Positions 39,380 to 50,059 of a stretch of DNA of 64,000 bases are shown here, piece after piece. The first letter of the stretch is position 1. Every line of letters starts with the position of its first letter. Origin of the DNA: Eukaryota sp. TZLM1-RC. Taxonomy: Eukaryota; Metamonada: BaSk clade. Location: contig JAUPSS010000004.1 of NCBI GenBank assembly GCA_040285825.1, positions 6,517,658-6,581,657 on the forward strand, written 5' to 3'. Made by a program: the position numbers and the translations under genes. The notes below the pieces were generated by a model. That model saw only the letters and a program-made list of their open reading frames with translations. It had not been told where the DNA came from and did not search any database.

Positions 39380-40256
39380 AATCAATTTGAGTATTGTTTT
39401 GTTCTACATCTTAGATTTGTTCAATTTTGGTGTTTGGTCTTCTTTATATCAACTGAAATTTCACAAGGTGGCTCATCAATCACTTTGCATTGTACAGTTT
39501 TCACATTATTTTTGATATCAATAAATAAATAAATAAATAATAAATAATAAATAAATACTTTTCTTTGAGTATTTCAGAAAATCTTCAACTTTATCAATCA
39601 CGTATAAGCACAAATTTAAAAATAAGTTTATGAATAGGGCATGTATTACTTTCCGTTCTCAATTTCAGTTACGAAGTAATATTGACGAAGTATTGACGGC
39701 ATCCATAGGTCTTTTAGTTGAACACCTTAGAGTTGAAGTTTGACTTTTCCAAATGGTGCAAGAATAGACTTTGCACTTTCTAAAACATTCTTTTCTCGAG
39801 CAGAACGTACTGTTAATGAAAGAAAATGTTAGAGAAAGGGGCTTCTCAAAGGGAGAGTGGTATCTCTGAATTGAATTCACATACGAAATTATTGAATCAA
39901 TTCAATGTTATTATATTTTTATCATTACAGATGATTTAAATGTTGAAGTTATTGATTAAAATGTTTCAAGGTAATTATTCACCACTCGTTGTCTGCCATT
40001 GAGTTTTAAGATGAGTTTCTCAAAAGAGCAATTTGTATAAAACCCAGGTAGGTAATCACTAACTTTAAACCATTTCCACAGTGTGGGTGTCTGACTGATA
40101 ATCTAAAAGAATTATTAATCATTCTGAACAGGTTTCAATGAATGGAAGACAAACAAATCCTTCCGTTATATTGGTTTGAATTAGAACTATGTAGTTTGCA
40201 ATGGGTATTTTGAAATAAATTGACATACGAAAATTGACAAAGCTTTATATACAATT
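39380..40256. other. AT-rich intergenic, no gene seen
   Basis: Region between the converging TRRAP and FG-GAP genes. It contains an ATAA microsatellite (39521-39557). The open frame at 39665-39880 (minus) has no recognisable domain. Confidence 0.45.
39521..39557. repeat. ATAA microsatellite
   Basis: Thirty-seven bases of tandem ATAA units with one ATA interruption. Simple repeat, no known role. Confidence 0.85.
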
Positions 40257-41453
40257 CTATAAAAAATTTGGATCAAAAGTTACATCATATGCAGAATTAC
40301 CCTCTAGATCGTCTAAATAAACAATTCCATGGCGAATTTCACACCGATTAATCAAAGGACACTGGAGGAGGAGAAGATCATCGTTACCGTCACCATCAAA
40401 ATCAAAGACTCCAACAGCAGTATAGGTAGAAGACAAGTCTTCAGCGCTTCCAGAAACTGAAAATGATGATGATCCCTTAATAAGTCTCCAATTATTATAA
40501 TTTGAATGACCAAAAAACAAAGCATAGAGTTCATCTCCCAAAGAGATGGTTGTTGAAGAAGAAAACACATTTGATGATGTTCCAAGGTTACTGACTGTCG
40601 ACCGTGATTGATAATTCAAGTTTCCGTTATTGTTCATACAAAAAACAACCCTCCTACTAGCAATAAACACTTCTAGCAAATGAGGAGATTCCGATGGGCA
40701 CAATGGAGATCTTGCAGTGACTTTGTTTGCTGTTGGACGCACGGCTGTTCCCGTTGATCCTACACTAAATTGGAAATACTGGTCTCCACCACAAGAAGAA
40801 CTCGTACCTCCTGAAGGCGAGCCATCCTTCTCCAAGTCCCACAGTATTTGGACCTTGATTGTCATGTGTTGTCTTCGGCCCCAACTACACGAACAACCGT
40901 TTTCACCACAGGTTTGCCAAGTATAACCAGAGTCTCGATGGTTTCCAGTGACGGCTCCTACCATGACAATATCTGGCTTACCATTGTTATTGAGATCAGC
41001 TAACGAAAATGAAACAGCTTGGTGGTGAGATGCTGAAAAATCTCTGTCAGAACTACAGAGTGTTCTTCTTGTACGTGTCTGGGTCATCCTGAGAGCACTG
41101 TGAGTGTAGCTAGGTGAATGTCCTATGTTTCTGATCGGATAGAAGCCCTTCCTTCCATGCCAGTCCTTGGTTCCCAGAGCAATGTCGTAGAGGATTTTAT
41201 AGCGATAAGATACTCTTGAAACGCTACGGCTACTACAGGTGATTGAATCGGTAGAAGTGAGGTAAAATACTACAGCATCAGGATGTGGATTATCATCTAC
41301 GTAACCAATGACGAGATGAGTGGCCCGTTCCTGGTGTTGATTCTCTAATAAAGGTTCGATAAGATGTGGATTTGAAATAAGAATGGTAGAACTGGCAGAG
41401 GCATAGACGAAGGCTATGCAGTGCAGCAGCAATAGCGGGACAAGGACTTGCAT
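40257..41453 (-). CDS. Secreted FG-GAP/VCBS-repeat protein
   Basis: A 398-residue protein with an N-terminal signal peptide (hydrophobic LVPLLLLHCIAFVYASA, cleavage likely near 20). Two integrin-alpha-like FG-GAP/VCBS motifs are visible: LADLNNNGKPDIVMVG (about 150) and VFDFDGDGNDDLLLLQ (about 355), each with a calcium-loop DxDxDG or DxNxNG pattern. An earlier HLVIGYVDDNPHPDAVVFY segment (about 47) looks like a degenerate third unit. Eight or so cysteines suggest disulfides. No transmembrane anchor follows, so it is probably secreted or enters the lumen of the secretory pathway. Likely an adhesion or ligand-binding beta-propeller, though 398 residues is short for seven full blades. Target unknown. 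Confidence 0.65.
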   Translation of the reverse strand: MQVLVPLLLLHCIAFVYASASSTILISNPHLIEPLLENQHQERATHLVIGYVDDNPHPDAVVFYLTSTDSITCSSRSVSRVSYRYKILYDIALGTKDWHGRKGFYPIRNIGHSPSYTHSALRMTQTRTRRTLCSSDRDFSASHHQAVSFSLADLNNNGKPDIVMVGAVTGNHRDSGYTWQTCGENGCSCSWGRRQHMTIKVQILWDLEKDGSPSGGTSSSCGGDQYFQFSVGSTGTAVRPTANKVTARSPLCPSESPHLLEVFIASRRVVFCMNNNGNLNYQSRSTVSNLGTSSNVFSSSTTISLGDELYALFFGHSNYNNWRLIKGSSSFSVSGSAEDLSSTYTAVGVFDFDGDGNDDLLLLQCPLINRCEIRHGIVYLDDLEGNSAYDVTFDPNFL

Positions 41454-43060
41454 CTCGATGGAAGTTGTCCTTGATTATTTGACCTTCGATAAAACTAAAA
41501 TGCACAATTCGAACTGCTTTTTCACGAAATATTGTCAAAGCTTCTTGAAAGCTTGGATTTTGATTGGACTACCATACGCTTTTTGCCAGATTGTGAAACG
41601 ATAGTAAAAAGAAGAGCCAACAGAAATTTCCACAGATTATTTTGTAAAATAGAATTGTGTTGTTTATTTTTAAGGGGATGTTGAAGTTGGTTTCTGATGA
41701 TGTGCTTTCGTTTGGATCTCACTATGAGAGAGTTGCATCTAGTTCTTTTGTTTTGGGAGAGATCTATCATTTAGCTGTTGTTTTATAGGTTTTTAATAAA
41801 AAAACTAAAAAACAGTATAAATGAAACTGTGACACTAAGAAAACAAAAAAAAACTGAAAAATAGCAAATCCGAAACTTCAGGCAAGACAAAACTAATGTC
41901 TTAGGTGTTGTGGGTCAAAAGTTGTCGCTTACGTCATATCTGAGTTACCTGAAAACCGATAACTGAGACTTTTCCATAGAATTAAGTAGAGAAGGAAGAT
42001 TGTCATATGATAATAGAAGATCGAAGGTGTATGGCATTGATGGGATTCATTAGAAGATTGTACGTGTGTCCTAGACTAATTTCTTTTAAAGTACAGAACA
42101 ACTTGTGTCAGAAGAGGTCCCAATACAGCAAAACACTTCGGTTTTGGTTGTAATTAATTAATGTCATCAACACCTGGGATAATATAAAAAGGTGAAATCT
42201 AGGTGAGGTGAGAAGTGAATCATAGGGATTATTCAACCCAAAGGATTCCCTCTGTAAGTCAGTGCAAATACAAATGCATTTACCAAACCTATATTGGAAA
42301 TCCATTCTTCATTACAACTCCAAACACTATTGAGCTGCCACATCGTTTAAGATGGACTGATATATTCTTCTACAGAGGTTTTCTGGACTACTCTCTTTTG
42401 AGTTCCTCCCTGTCTTCCTTTAGCACCCAATGAGGATGTGCTTGTTTCAGGAACTTGCGATTGACAGTTCAATGAATTTTTAAAATCAAATCTAATAATC
42501 TTCTTTTGAAGCAAACAAAAACCTAGTTTTCAATCTCTTCTCTCTGCCATAGACACTTCTATCAACAACAGCAACGGTTGGACTTGAAAATGTCAGAAAC
42601 CTATTGCAGTGATGCCGATCATTCATTGATGACTCATTTACTTACTGTAAACAAGATTTTTGCTTGCCAATAGATTATAATGTTGCACTTTCTAAAGCAA
42701 GTTATTTACTGTATTAAAAAACTCAACATTAAACTGTGAAATCTATATCTTGATATCCCAAATGAAGAATTGGGCGATTTCATCCACGAATGAGAAAGCA
42801 ATAGGTCCACAGGAGCCCTGTAACGAGAAGGCAAATGTACAAATGGCAAAATGAGTGTGAAATTCAAGATTCAAAGATCAGAGGCTTGCTGTGTATTTAC
42901 CATTTTGTAGATTTTTTCGGTAACAACTTAATGACATGTTTTTCAGTTTTCAGTATTGTCCAGGATATGGTCAACCTGTTAAAAAATGGTTCTAGTAAAA
43001 AGAACAAAAACACCTTTTATTGGATCTCTAGCAATATAACGTCTATTTGTTAGATTAAAC
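41454..43060. other. Intergenic, mostly without recognisable coding sequence
   Basis: About 1.6 kb upstream of the FG-GAP gene. Several short frames exist on both strands but none shows a domain. Near 42960-43050 a frame with FYWISSNITSIC could be the decayed zinc-binding region that precedes an integrase core, which follows directly; this is weak. Confidence 0.4.
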
Positions 43061-43319
43061 GCAGATACAATTGGATCAGTTTAACGTTGATAACGAAGGC
43101 AATAAATACGTATTTGTAATATTAAATTCATCTATTATATCCACAATGGTAAAATTGTTTTCAGTTCCTCTAAAAGAACTCATTGTTTTAGAAACCACTG
43201 TCACGTTAATGTGGAACGTTTGTGCAATATGTGGCATATCCATGTCAGTTCATAGTGATGATGATTCAAAGAATGATGAGTTCAAACTAGGAACTTTTAG
43301 AGGAATCTGTAGCTATTGA
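43061..43319 (+). mobile_element. Ty3-type integrase core fragment
   Basis: A frame covering about 85 codons reads IQLDQFNVDNEGNKYVFVIL near its start and SVHSDDDSKNDEF about 55 residues later. This is the first and second Asp region of a DDE integrase core, as in Ty3/gypsy LTR retrotransposons. The third acidic residue (Glu about 35 residues later), reverse transcriptase and LTRs are absent. A short, isolated and inactive remnant. Confidence 0.55.
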
Positions 43320-43898
43320 GATGAGTACCTTAACACCTTATTATTCAAAAGCTAATGAAACGTAAACACAGAGAGTTTCACAATATTTGAGGAAATTATT
43401 ACCATACTTTAACGATTATTGAAATTGGATCACTTATGACCCCATATTCCAAATATCAATAAATTCGACTAAAGACACAAAAAAAGTTTTTTAAATCATT
43501 AAACTTCTTTTTTTATTAATAGTTGTTTATTAAACAACTAATAAATCAACCAATAAGAAACTAATAAATCAATCACGGTGCACTCACTTCCCACCTCTAT
43601 TAAAAACATAAGAATAAACTGGGCACAGAAATGGTTCAAAGTATTGAGTCAAATAGAAAAAGTTAAATGAGTTGCTGTAGAGCACAACCTGGTAGATCCC
43701 CAGTGTGAGTTGTTTTATTAGTATTTTTTATTGATTTTAAAATTTTAATGAGAAGATATTATTTGAAAATATGGCAATTTGGCTTAAAAAAGCTGAGCAA
43801 CGTGGGTAAAAAACCTAGGTTTAAAAAAAGCAAAACAGTTTGGTTTTGGTTTGGTTTGGTTTCGAAAAAAAGTGAAACCATTTACACCCCTAGCAAAA
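43320..43898. other. Intergenic, palindromes and T/G repeats
   Basis: Upstream region of the coiled-coil gene. It includes a near-perfect 21-nt palindrome (43520-43540, TAGTTGTTTATTAAACAACTA), an ACTAATAAATCAA direct repeat right after it, and TTTGG/TTTTGG repeats at about 43838-43862. No gene seen. Confidence 0.4.
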
Positions 43899-45041
43899 AT
43901 GCAAGAACCAACACCCTCGATATCAGCACTGCTCACACCTGCACTATCTGGACATCGACCAATAACTAAAGCTGATCTTCAATGCTTACTTGATCTTGTT
44001 GGTGTCTGTGAAGGACTTATATCACGACTCCCATCTGATTTGGTTGTCAAATATCAATTAGTTAAACATTCTATTGCTAGTAAGATGATCAAAAGCTGCA
44101 GTTCTTCAATGAAGGCCTCAAAATTTACTTCTTGCAACAAATCTACACAAGCTACAGCATTACCTCCAGATTATTTATGTGATAGTTTATCAAAAACAAG
44201 AGCTATACTGCGAAGAGTTGTCTTAACATTTACAGACTCTTTACCGGAACCATGTCAAACTTATGCTGAATCCCTATCGTCTATTGCTACATCAGATGAA
44301 CTTTTGGAACTCACAGCAGTGGAAATGACAGAACTTGCGGGTCACATAGATCACATTACAAATGATCTTCAGTTAAAGTTGAAGGGATTCCAAGAATCTC
44401 AGAAAAGTAATAGAGAGACAATAAGTCATCTTAATTCCAAAATTGATGAATTAAAATCTGTAATTGATCATTTAAATCAAGATAAATCAGAAAACGATTC
44501 TGAAAGTACAAAAATAATTAATGATCTCAAACAACAAATCAAATCAATGAAGGTTCAACACAAGAATACTATAGATGATCTGCAGGAAAAGTGGAAAAAT
44601 ACCGTGCAGCGTTACAGGGTCAAGATGCTCAATTGGAGTGAAGCACAAGTGGCAAACACTGCTGAAAAATATGAAGAAGAACTTCGAACGTTGAAGAAGC
44701 AGATTAAACGTTTAACTTCATCACAGGTAGAGGACCTAAAAACCGAAGAAAAGACTGTCAAAAGAGCTGATTCAGAATTTCAGACCGATTCTTCAATAAG
44801 CCAAACACAGTCAGATTTACCCATTGAACTTCCTTTACTGACTCCTTCGAGCCGATCTCCCCAACGTAAGCCTCTTCATCGCCATCAAACACCCAGTATA
44901 GATTTGGAGTCTGAATCAGATTCAGAGGCCATCAGAAACTCGTTACAAACACTCTATCCAAGCTCAAAACGACCATGTGGTCTGGAAGCCACTAAACAGC
45001 AACTAATAGATGCTTTAAGAAAAAGTAAAGAAGTCGGTTGA
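43899..45041 (+). CDS. Coiled-coil protein of unknown family
   Basis: A 380-residue protein from the first in-frame ATG (MQEPTPSISALL). The first about 150 residues are helical with no recognised domain. Residues about 170-290 form a long coiled coil (for example LNSKIDELKSVIDHLNQDK, then KYEEELRTLKKQIKRL). The C-terminal 90 residues are low-complexity and acidic or Ser/Pro-rich (SPQRKPLHRHQTPSIDLESE), followed by a short helical end. The shape suggests a scaffold, centrosomal or trafficking adaptor role, but nothing in the sequence fixes a function. It converges on the UMP-CMP kinase gene (58 bp between stops). Confidence 0.6.
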   Translation: MQEPTPSISALLTPALSGHRPITKADLQCLLDLVGVCEGLISRLPSDLVVKYQLVKHSIASKMIKSCSSSMKASKFTSCNKSTQATALPPDYLCDSLSKTRAILRRVVLTFTDSLPEPCQTYAESLSSIATSDELLELTAVEMTELAGHIDHITNDLQLKLKGFQESQKSNRETISHLNSKIDELKSVIDHLNQDKSENDSESTKIINDLKQQIKSMKVQHKNTIDDLQEKWKNTVQRYRVKMLNWSEAQVANTAEKYEEELRTLKKQIKRLTSSQVEDLKTEEKTVKRADSEFQTDSSISQTQSDLPIELPLLTPSSRSPQRKPLHRHQTPSIDLESESDSEAIRNSLQTLYPSSKRPCGLEATKQQLIDALRKSKEVG

Positions 45042-45099
45042 ATTCTTTTTGTACAATAAAATAATTTAAAACACTCCCAATAAAAAAGATTTTAATTGA

Positions 45100-45752
45100 T
45101 TAATCTTTTTTATTAGCAATAGGTGCAAAAAGAGGACGAAGTCGTTCAAAAACAACATCAACATGGTCATCAGAACGAACCATTTTCAGTCGTCCTTCTT
45201 CCTCAAAGTGGTGTATAACAGGTTGAGTTTGGTCTTTAAAAACAAAGAATCGCTTCATTATAGACTCTACATTGTCATCACTTCGACCGGATGAGCGACC
45301 TCGTTCCAGAAGACGTTCTCGTAAGACTTCTTCAGGACAATCAAGAACTAAGCAAAATTCAAACCGTGTGACAGCCTTTTCGAAAGCTTCGAGTTGGTCT
45401 ATTGCACGTGGAAAACCATCAATAATGATGGTTTGTCCGGGAAACCTTAGTATCTCTGCTTTGAGTAATCTAGAATTAGATTAAACAAAATCATACTCAA
45501 CAGTGATTTCATGCGGAACTATCAACCCTTCTTTGATCATGTGGTCTATAAGGGCTCCGTGTTGTGAACCAGATTGTATTTCCCGTCGCAATAAGTCGCC
45601 AGCAGAAATGTGAATAATACCTAAACGTTCATAAAGAAGTTTGGATTGAGTGCCTTTACCAGCTCCCGGTCCTCTGGTATAAGCAAAAGATAAAAACACA
45701 ACCCTAATAGTGATATTACAGTTTGACCTTGAAGTTTAGTACATTGGAGCAT
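45100..45752 (-). CDS. UMP-CMP kinase, two ultra-short introns
   Basis: Spliced length is 597 nt (198 residues plus stop), the usual size for UMP-CMP kinase, which phosphorylates UMP, CMP and dCMP with ATP. Exons are 45752-45703, 45673-45497 and 45469-45100. After splicing, the P-loop is [15 protein letters not shown], followed by [34 protein letters not shown] and the hallmark [15 protein letters not shown] of the short, LID-less UMP/CMP (and AK1) type. Without splicing the frame hits stops, and both junctions restore exactly conserved residues: LG|GPG, and the Glu codon of TVELL. Both introns are GT-AG. The start ATG at 45752 gives a short leader before the first strand. Divergent from bystin, with 39 bp between starts. 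AK1 is the alternative assignment. Confidence 0.85.
45470..45496 (-). other. 27-nt intron in UMP-CMP kinase gene
   Basis: Sequence on the minus strand runs from GTATGA to CTAATTCTAG (27 nt). Removal joins ...ITVE to LLKAE..., the exact family sequence, and removes an in-frame TAA. CTAAT just before the acceptor could be the branch site. Confidence 0.85.
45674..45702 (-). other. 29-nt intron in UMP-CMP kinase gene
   Basis: Runs from GTTGTG to TTATACCAG on the minus strand (29 nt). Removal rebuilds the canonical [12 protein letters not shown]-loop. A GTG 3 nt downstream would give a 26-nt intron but put Leu at the second Gly, so the 29-nt choice is better. Confidence 0.8.
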
Positions 45753-45791
45753 GATGGATGGAATTATTCATTTTTTTGTAATCATCCAACA
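45753..45791. promoter_or_regulatory. 39-bp bidirectional start region
   Basis: The start codons of UMP-CMP kinase (minus, 45752) and bystin (plus, 45792) are only 39 bp apart. Unless transcripts overlap, both promoters or at least both 5' leaders must fit in or across this gap. A T-run (TTTTTTTG) is the only feature seen. Confidence 0.5.
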
Positions 45792-47030
45792 ATGCCTTCG
45801 CACAGCCGGAAACGACGTCTTCCCCTTTCTGAACAGATGGAAAATGACAAAATCATCCTTAAACCTTCTAAAAAAGCTAGAGCTGCAAAAACCTTGCTTG
45901 GCAGCGATACAGAAGATTCTGACCACGAAACTCTTCCTACCAAGATCTCAAACAAAATACTTGCTTCAGCTGAAGCGCAACGTGAAGAAGAACAGCCAGA
46001 AAATGATCTCAACACCCATCCTTCAGAAGACCTTGAGTCAGAGGAAGAACAGATTGACATTGAAATGGACTCTGATGTAGACTGTGAAATTGATGCTGAA
46101 GATGAAGCTGCCCTTAGTGCTTTCTTTGGTCATCATGACATACCATCTCTCGATGACAGTGCTCCCCAACAGGAAGAAGGCAGAAATCTTGCTGATATGA
46201 TACTACAAAAGATTTCGGAACATGAAGCATCAAAGAACCAAGAACCTACCAGTCTTGATCCAGAAGTTGTTGATCTTTTCCGTGGTCTTGGAACTTTTAT
46301 GAAGGGTTACAGATCAGGTAAGGTTCCGAAGTCTCTCAAAATGCTTCCAGTTCTCAAGAATTGGGAGGAAGTCTTGGAGATTTCTGACCCTTTCTCTTGG
46401 ACCCCCAATGGAGTGGAGAGGCTTAATAGGGTTATGGTTTCCACAATGAAAGCAAAGACTTTGCAGCGGTTTTTTGAAAACTACTTGTTACCAATAGTAC
46501 AGGAAGACATTGTTGAAAACAAGAAGCTAAATTATCATCTTTACCAGGCATTAAAGAAGTGTGTGTATAAGCCGGTTGCTTTTTATAAGGGTTTAATTCT
46601 TCCTCTTTTGGAAAGCGGTCGAGTTTCTAACCGTGAGGCCATTATCATTGGATCAATTTTGAAGAAAGTTTCCATTCCTGGTGTGCATTCTGCTGTTGCC
46701 CTTCTTAAAATGTTACAAATAGAATGGCATCCTCCTGTTTCGTTTTTTATTAGAATTTTATTAGATAAGAAATATAATCTGCCCGCCTCTGTTATTTCAC
46801 AGGTTTCTCAATGGTTTATTGGTTTTTCTTCCACCAAGATCTCACTCCCCGTCGTTTGGCATCAGAGTTTACTCACTTTTGTGGAACGTTATAAGAGGGA
46901 TATCAATGTAGAAGATAAGGATTCTTTGTTAAGGTTAATTAAAGCACATCACCACCCCAGCTTTGCTTCATTGATAAGAACGGAGCTTGCAGCGATAGAC
47001 AGTAAGGTGGTTAATCAGTTGAGTATTTAG
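45792..47030 (+). CDS. BYSL: Bystin/Enp1, 40S ribosome assembly factor
   Basis: A 412-residue bystin (yeast Enp1), needed for pre-18S rRNA processing and export of the 40S precursor. The N-terminus is basic, with SRKRRLPLSEQ, followed by an acidic stretch (about 75-125), both typical. The bystin domain runs from about 160 to the end: LDPEVVDLFRGLGTFMKGY then RSGKVPKSLKMLP, NWEEVL, LLPIVQEDIVENKKLNYHLY then QALKKCVYKPVAFYKG, REAIIIGSILKKVSIPGVHS, RILLDKKYNLP and LPVVWHQSLLTFVERYK. The start is the only Met before the conserved N-terminus. Length fits the family (437 in human). Very clear assignment. Confidence 0.95.
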   Translation: MPSHSRKRRLPLSEQMENDKIILKPSKKARAAKTLLGSDTEDSDHETLPTKISNKILASAEAQREEEQPENDLNTHPSEDLESEEEQIDIEMDSDVDCEIDAEDEAALSAFFGHHDIPSLDDSAPQQEEGRNLADMILQKISEHEASKNQEPTSLDPEVVDLFRGLGTFMKGYRSGKVPKSLKMLPVLKNWEEVLEISDPFSWTPNGVERLNRVMVSTMKAKTLQRFFENYLLPIVQEDIVENKKLNYHLYQALKKCVYKPVAFYKGLILPLLESGRVSNREAIIIGSILKKVSIPGVHSAVALLKMLQIEWHPPVSFFIRILLDKKYNLPASVISQVSQWFIGFSSTKISLPVVWHQSLLTFVERYKRDINVEDKDSLLRLIKAHHHPSFASLIRTELAAIDSKVVNQLSI

Positions 47031-48034
47031 ATTTTAGGCTTTTAGGTTTTAGGTTTTTTGGCTGTTTTATATAATTAAATGTTGGTTTGTGGTTCTTTTC
47101 AGTTGGATTTCCTTTTGGCAAAGTTGGTTTTATAAAACAGTTGGTCAACAATTTCTTCCAGAGAATACAGTATTTGTGCAATGCTGTGGTTACCATTACG
47201 GTCGATAATAGCAGATGACAACTGTTAGTTGTGGGAGTGATTAGAGAAAACTAAATGAATGTTTCACACCAAGCAACAATGATTCTCATTTTGACAAACT
47301 CTGATTTAGACTTTAATCAACAATTAACAAGTGTACATTTCGTGGGACACCTTTTTTGTTTCATGATGATTCGGCTTTTATTCAAGACTAATGAGCAACG
47401 TATTGGATATGATTGAGTTTTATCGATGAGATGAAAACTTGGAAGATATCAAGTAGACAATCTTGACCAATATTGCCAAACCTCCTCAATATCTAATTGA
47501 CAAGTGGAGTTGAACACTTGTCGAATTGTCTATCAATTTGTAAAATATTCTTTTCATTTTATTCACAAAATCAACATTCCATAATGTGGAAAATGTGTAG
47601 TGAGTAAGATGCTGAAGTGAATTGTGTGTGTGGACTGAAGATCCTGTATTATATACAATTAAAGTAGTCAAATTATTATTAGTATTATTAAATTTGATCT
47701 ATTATTAGAAACACATTGAAATTATATAAAGCAAACAAGCACAGATGTCGACTTTAGATTTGAAATGGTACTGACTTTGAGAAACTCAATTCAGTAATAT
47801 GATGGAATATATAATAATTATTGACTTGAATTAGTGTCAAAACAATTATAAGGAAAACCCCAGCAATTCATTTTAGACTGAGCATATTGCAATTGTATGA
47901 TGGAAAATTCTGAGAGGTGGAGAATGAAAATGGCTGATGGAAGATATCACAAAATGAAAATGCAGAAGAAAGAAAAACACAAAACTTAATTGTACAAGCA
48001 TAAACATTTATTAGACACAAGTTTTTGATAAAAA
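47031..48034. other. Intergenic, no gene seen
   Basis: About 1 kb between the converging bystin and UGPase genes. AT-rich; TTTTAGGTTTT-like repeats just after the bystin stop. No recognisable coding sequence on either strand. Confidence 0.5.
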
Positions 48035-49393
48035 TCAAGATATTACTCGTTGTTCTCGTGAAGTTACAATAACATCTTGAAGATCGTTATCAACCTCCAG
48101 CTCTTTACCATGATCTACAACAATAATGACAGTACCAGAGAGCTTTACCCCTGCATCAAAGGTTACATCCCCAGAAACTGTTAGATGGCACAAGTTTGAC
48201 AGATCAGGTACTTGAGGAACCCGCTTATTGAAAGCTTCCACTGTAGTGAAGGAATGTCCTAATCGAACAGGAGGAGCAATAGAATTAAAGGACCACCACT
48301 TGGCTGCTGGATTTTTTACCAATCGACCATGTTCGTTTACAAATAAATTAGACTTTACCAGGAATAAGTCATTAGTCTTCTTTACTGGAAGGAAACGATC
48401 ACGAGGGACGATTACAGCCCCAGCGTGTTTAAATGAACTAATGGCACTTCCCACAGCTTGTTCCAGTTGTAACACAGGCCTATCTCCTAATTTTTTAGGG
48501 TTCACAATGACATCAAGATCGAGTTCCTTGCTGTCAAGAAGCTGTTTTGCTGCGGGAATTTTAAACCAGATGTTATTGGTGTTGAAGTAGGGGAACTTTG
48601 AGATTGAGGTAAAATCATTCATATGATCTTTGGGAACTTGTGCAGATTCAAGCAAAGATACACGATTCTCATATGTTATAACCGCTCCTCCCTTCACATC
48701 GGCAGCAGTCTTGATAGTTTGCTCTGATATAAAATCATGATCATGAGTCATATACTTCAAAATAGACAGGTCTAAAGTTGCACCGAGGTTATCAATGTTG
48801 GATACGAAAATGATGTCACGTCCCTCTAGCATGAGACTATCTAGCAGACCAGAACGTTTGAGAGTGCGGAAAACATCACCATGACCAGGTGGATACCATT
48901 CTTCTGGCTTATCACGGGTAGTGGCAATTGGTTCCCAGGTAGAAGCATCTAAGCGAGGAAATTGTGATTGAACACAATTGAGAACACGAACAGCAGCCGG
49001 TGAATTGGCCAATGCTTGCTTTGTATCTTGATCGGTATTGAACGAGTTCATGAGTAACAGTGGAACTTCAGACTGGAACTCCTTGTTCAAATGTTCAATC
49101 TGTTCCAGAACGAGGTCCAAGAATGTTTTGCCGTCTTGAACTTCAATGAGTGATTTGGGACCGGCACATCCCATAGATGTTCCTAGTCCACCATTGAGTT
49201 TCATGACAACAACCCTTTTGAGGAGACCTTCGATCTCCTCTCTACGAGGAGCAGAGATCGAGGACGCGTCAACAACTTGGTTATCCTTTTCAGTGAGTGG
49301 ATATACTCTGCTCCAATCGAGAGGTTTAAGAGATTGAGCTTTCTCTATGATAGAGGTAAACTCTTGGCGTAGTTCAGGTTCAAGAAGATCCAT
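48035..49393 (-). CDS. UTP-glucose-1-phosphate uridylyltransferase
   Basis: A 452-residue UGPase making UDP-glucose from UTP and glucose-1-phosphate for glycogen, glycan and wall synthesis. The nucleotide-binding signature is KLNGGLGTSMGCAGPKSLIEV (split here as KLNGGLGTSMGC and AGPKSLIEV). Other conserved blocks are YPPGHGDVFRTL, VSNIDNLGA, KGGAVI, FPYFNTNNIWF, QLEQAVGSAISSF, VPRDRFLPVKKTNDL and a C-terminal beta-helix part (LTVSGDVTFDAGVKLSGTVIIV). The frame has no ATG before 49393, which encodes MDLLEPELRQEF, so that is the start. Length is near the eukaryotic norm (470-510). No intron. Confidence 0.94.
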   Translation of the reverse strand: MDLLEPELRQEFTSIIEKAQSLKPLDWSRVYPLTEKDNQVVDASSISAPRREEIEGLLKRVVVMKLNGGLGTSMGCAGPKSLIEVQDGKTFLDLVLEQIEHLNKEFQSEVPLLLMNSFNTDQDTKQALANSPAAVRVLNCVQSQFPRLDASTWEPIATTRDKPEEWYPPGHGDVFRTLKRSGLLDSLMLEGRDIIFVSNIDNLGATLDLSILKYMTHDHDFISEQTIKTAADVKGGAVITYENRVSLLESAQVPKDHMNDFTSISKFPYFNTNNIWFKIPAAKQLLDSKELDLDVIVNPKKLGDRPVLQLEQAVGSAISSFKHAGAVIVPRDRFLPVKKTNDLFLVKSNLFVNEHGRLVKNPAAKWWSFNSIAPPVRLGHSFTTVEAFNKRVPQVPDLSNLCHLTVSGDVTFDAGVKLSGTVIIVVDHGKELEVDNDLQDVIVTSREQRVIS

Positions 49394-50050
49394 AATTGCA
49401 CAAACAGTTGGTAAGTTATAAATAGGCTCTATCAGTCCAATTAACGACAAGGACAAGCATGATACGTGTTAATGTGTCACAATTGACTTTGATTGACTGG
49501 AAATTATAATTCCTTCTTATACATCAAAGTACTTTCTTATGAGTTCTGAATTATTTATTCACTGTTCATGAAGGTGTGCTTTTCATGTTGATGATGACTA
49601 CTTTAATTTAGACCAACCTGTGCCTTTCAACCCAAATAGGTACATCATAGCATAGATAACACCTAAGTCGAATCACCGACACTGAACTCTTGTTTCTCAT
49701 TATCCAGTTTACATTCACGGAATTTAGTTATACCATAATACATTTTGTTCATTTCAACATAACAACTAAAAACACTGGGTTAGTTTCCCACGTTCTTGAC
49801 ACGATAAAGTCAAACGATTATTTTCAACACCGGGATCTACAATATTCAATACCTTGAATTAACTATTTTTCAAATTTCACTTTAAAAAAAGAAACAGTCT
49901 GTACTATCCAGTCCTCTTGAGTAGAGTCTGAAATTGGGACACTGGTACTAAGTGTATCAACAATAATTGAAGGTTGTTCGTTAATTTATTGAACTTGCAC
50001 ACTTAACAAAGTAAACTCATAACTAATGGGACGAAATTCATTGAACCAAG
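49394..50050. other. Intergenic, no gene seen
   Basis: AT-rich region upstream of UGPase, running into a decayed LINE on the same strand. No coding frame recognised. Confidence 0.4.
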
Positions 50051-50059
50051 ATTTCCTCT

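Noticed and set aside
39521-39557. A repeat array of CRISPR or telomere type.
   Set aside because: It is a simple ATAA microsatellite without spacers; CRISPR arrays are not expected in nuclear DNA.
39665-39880. A 71-codon minus-strand frame as a gene.
   Set aside because: No domain, no homologous copy in the window, composition like random AT-rich sequence.
45481-45699. Calling the short 45481-45699 frame a truncated nucleotide kinase pseudogene.
   Set aside because: Removing 27- and 29-nt GT-AG introns gives a complete 198-residue UMP-CMP kinase with all motifs, so it is an intact gene.
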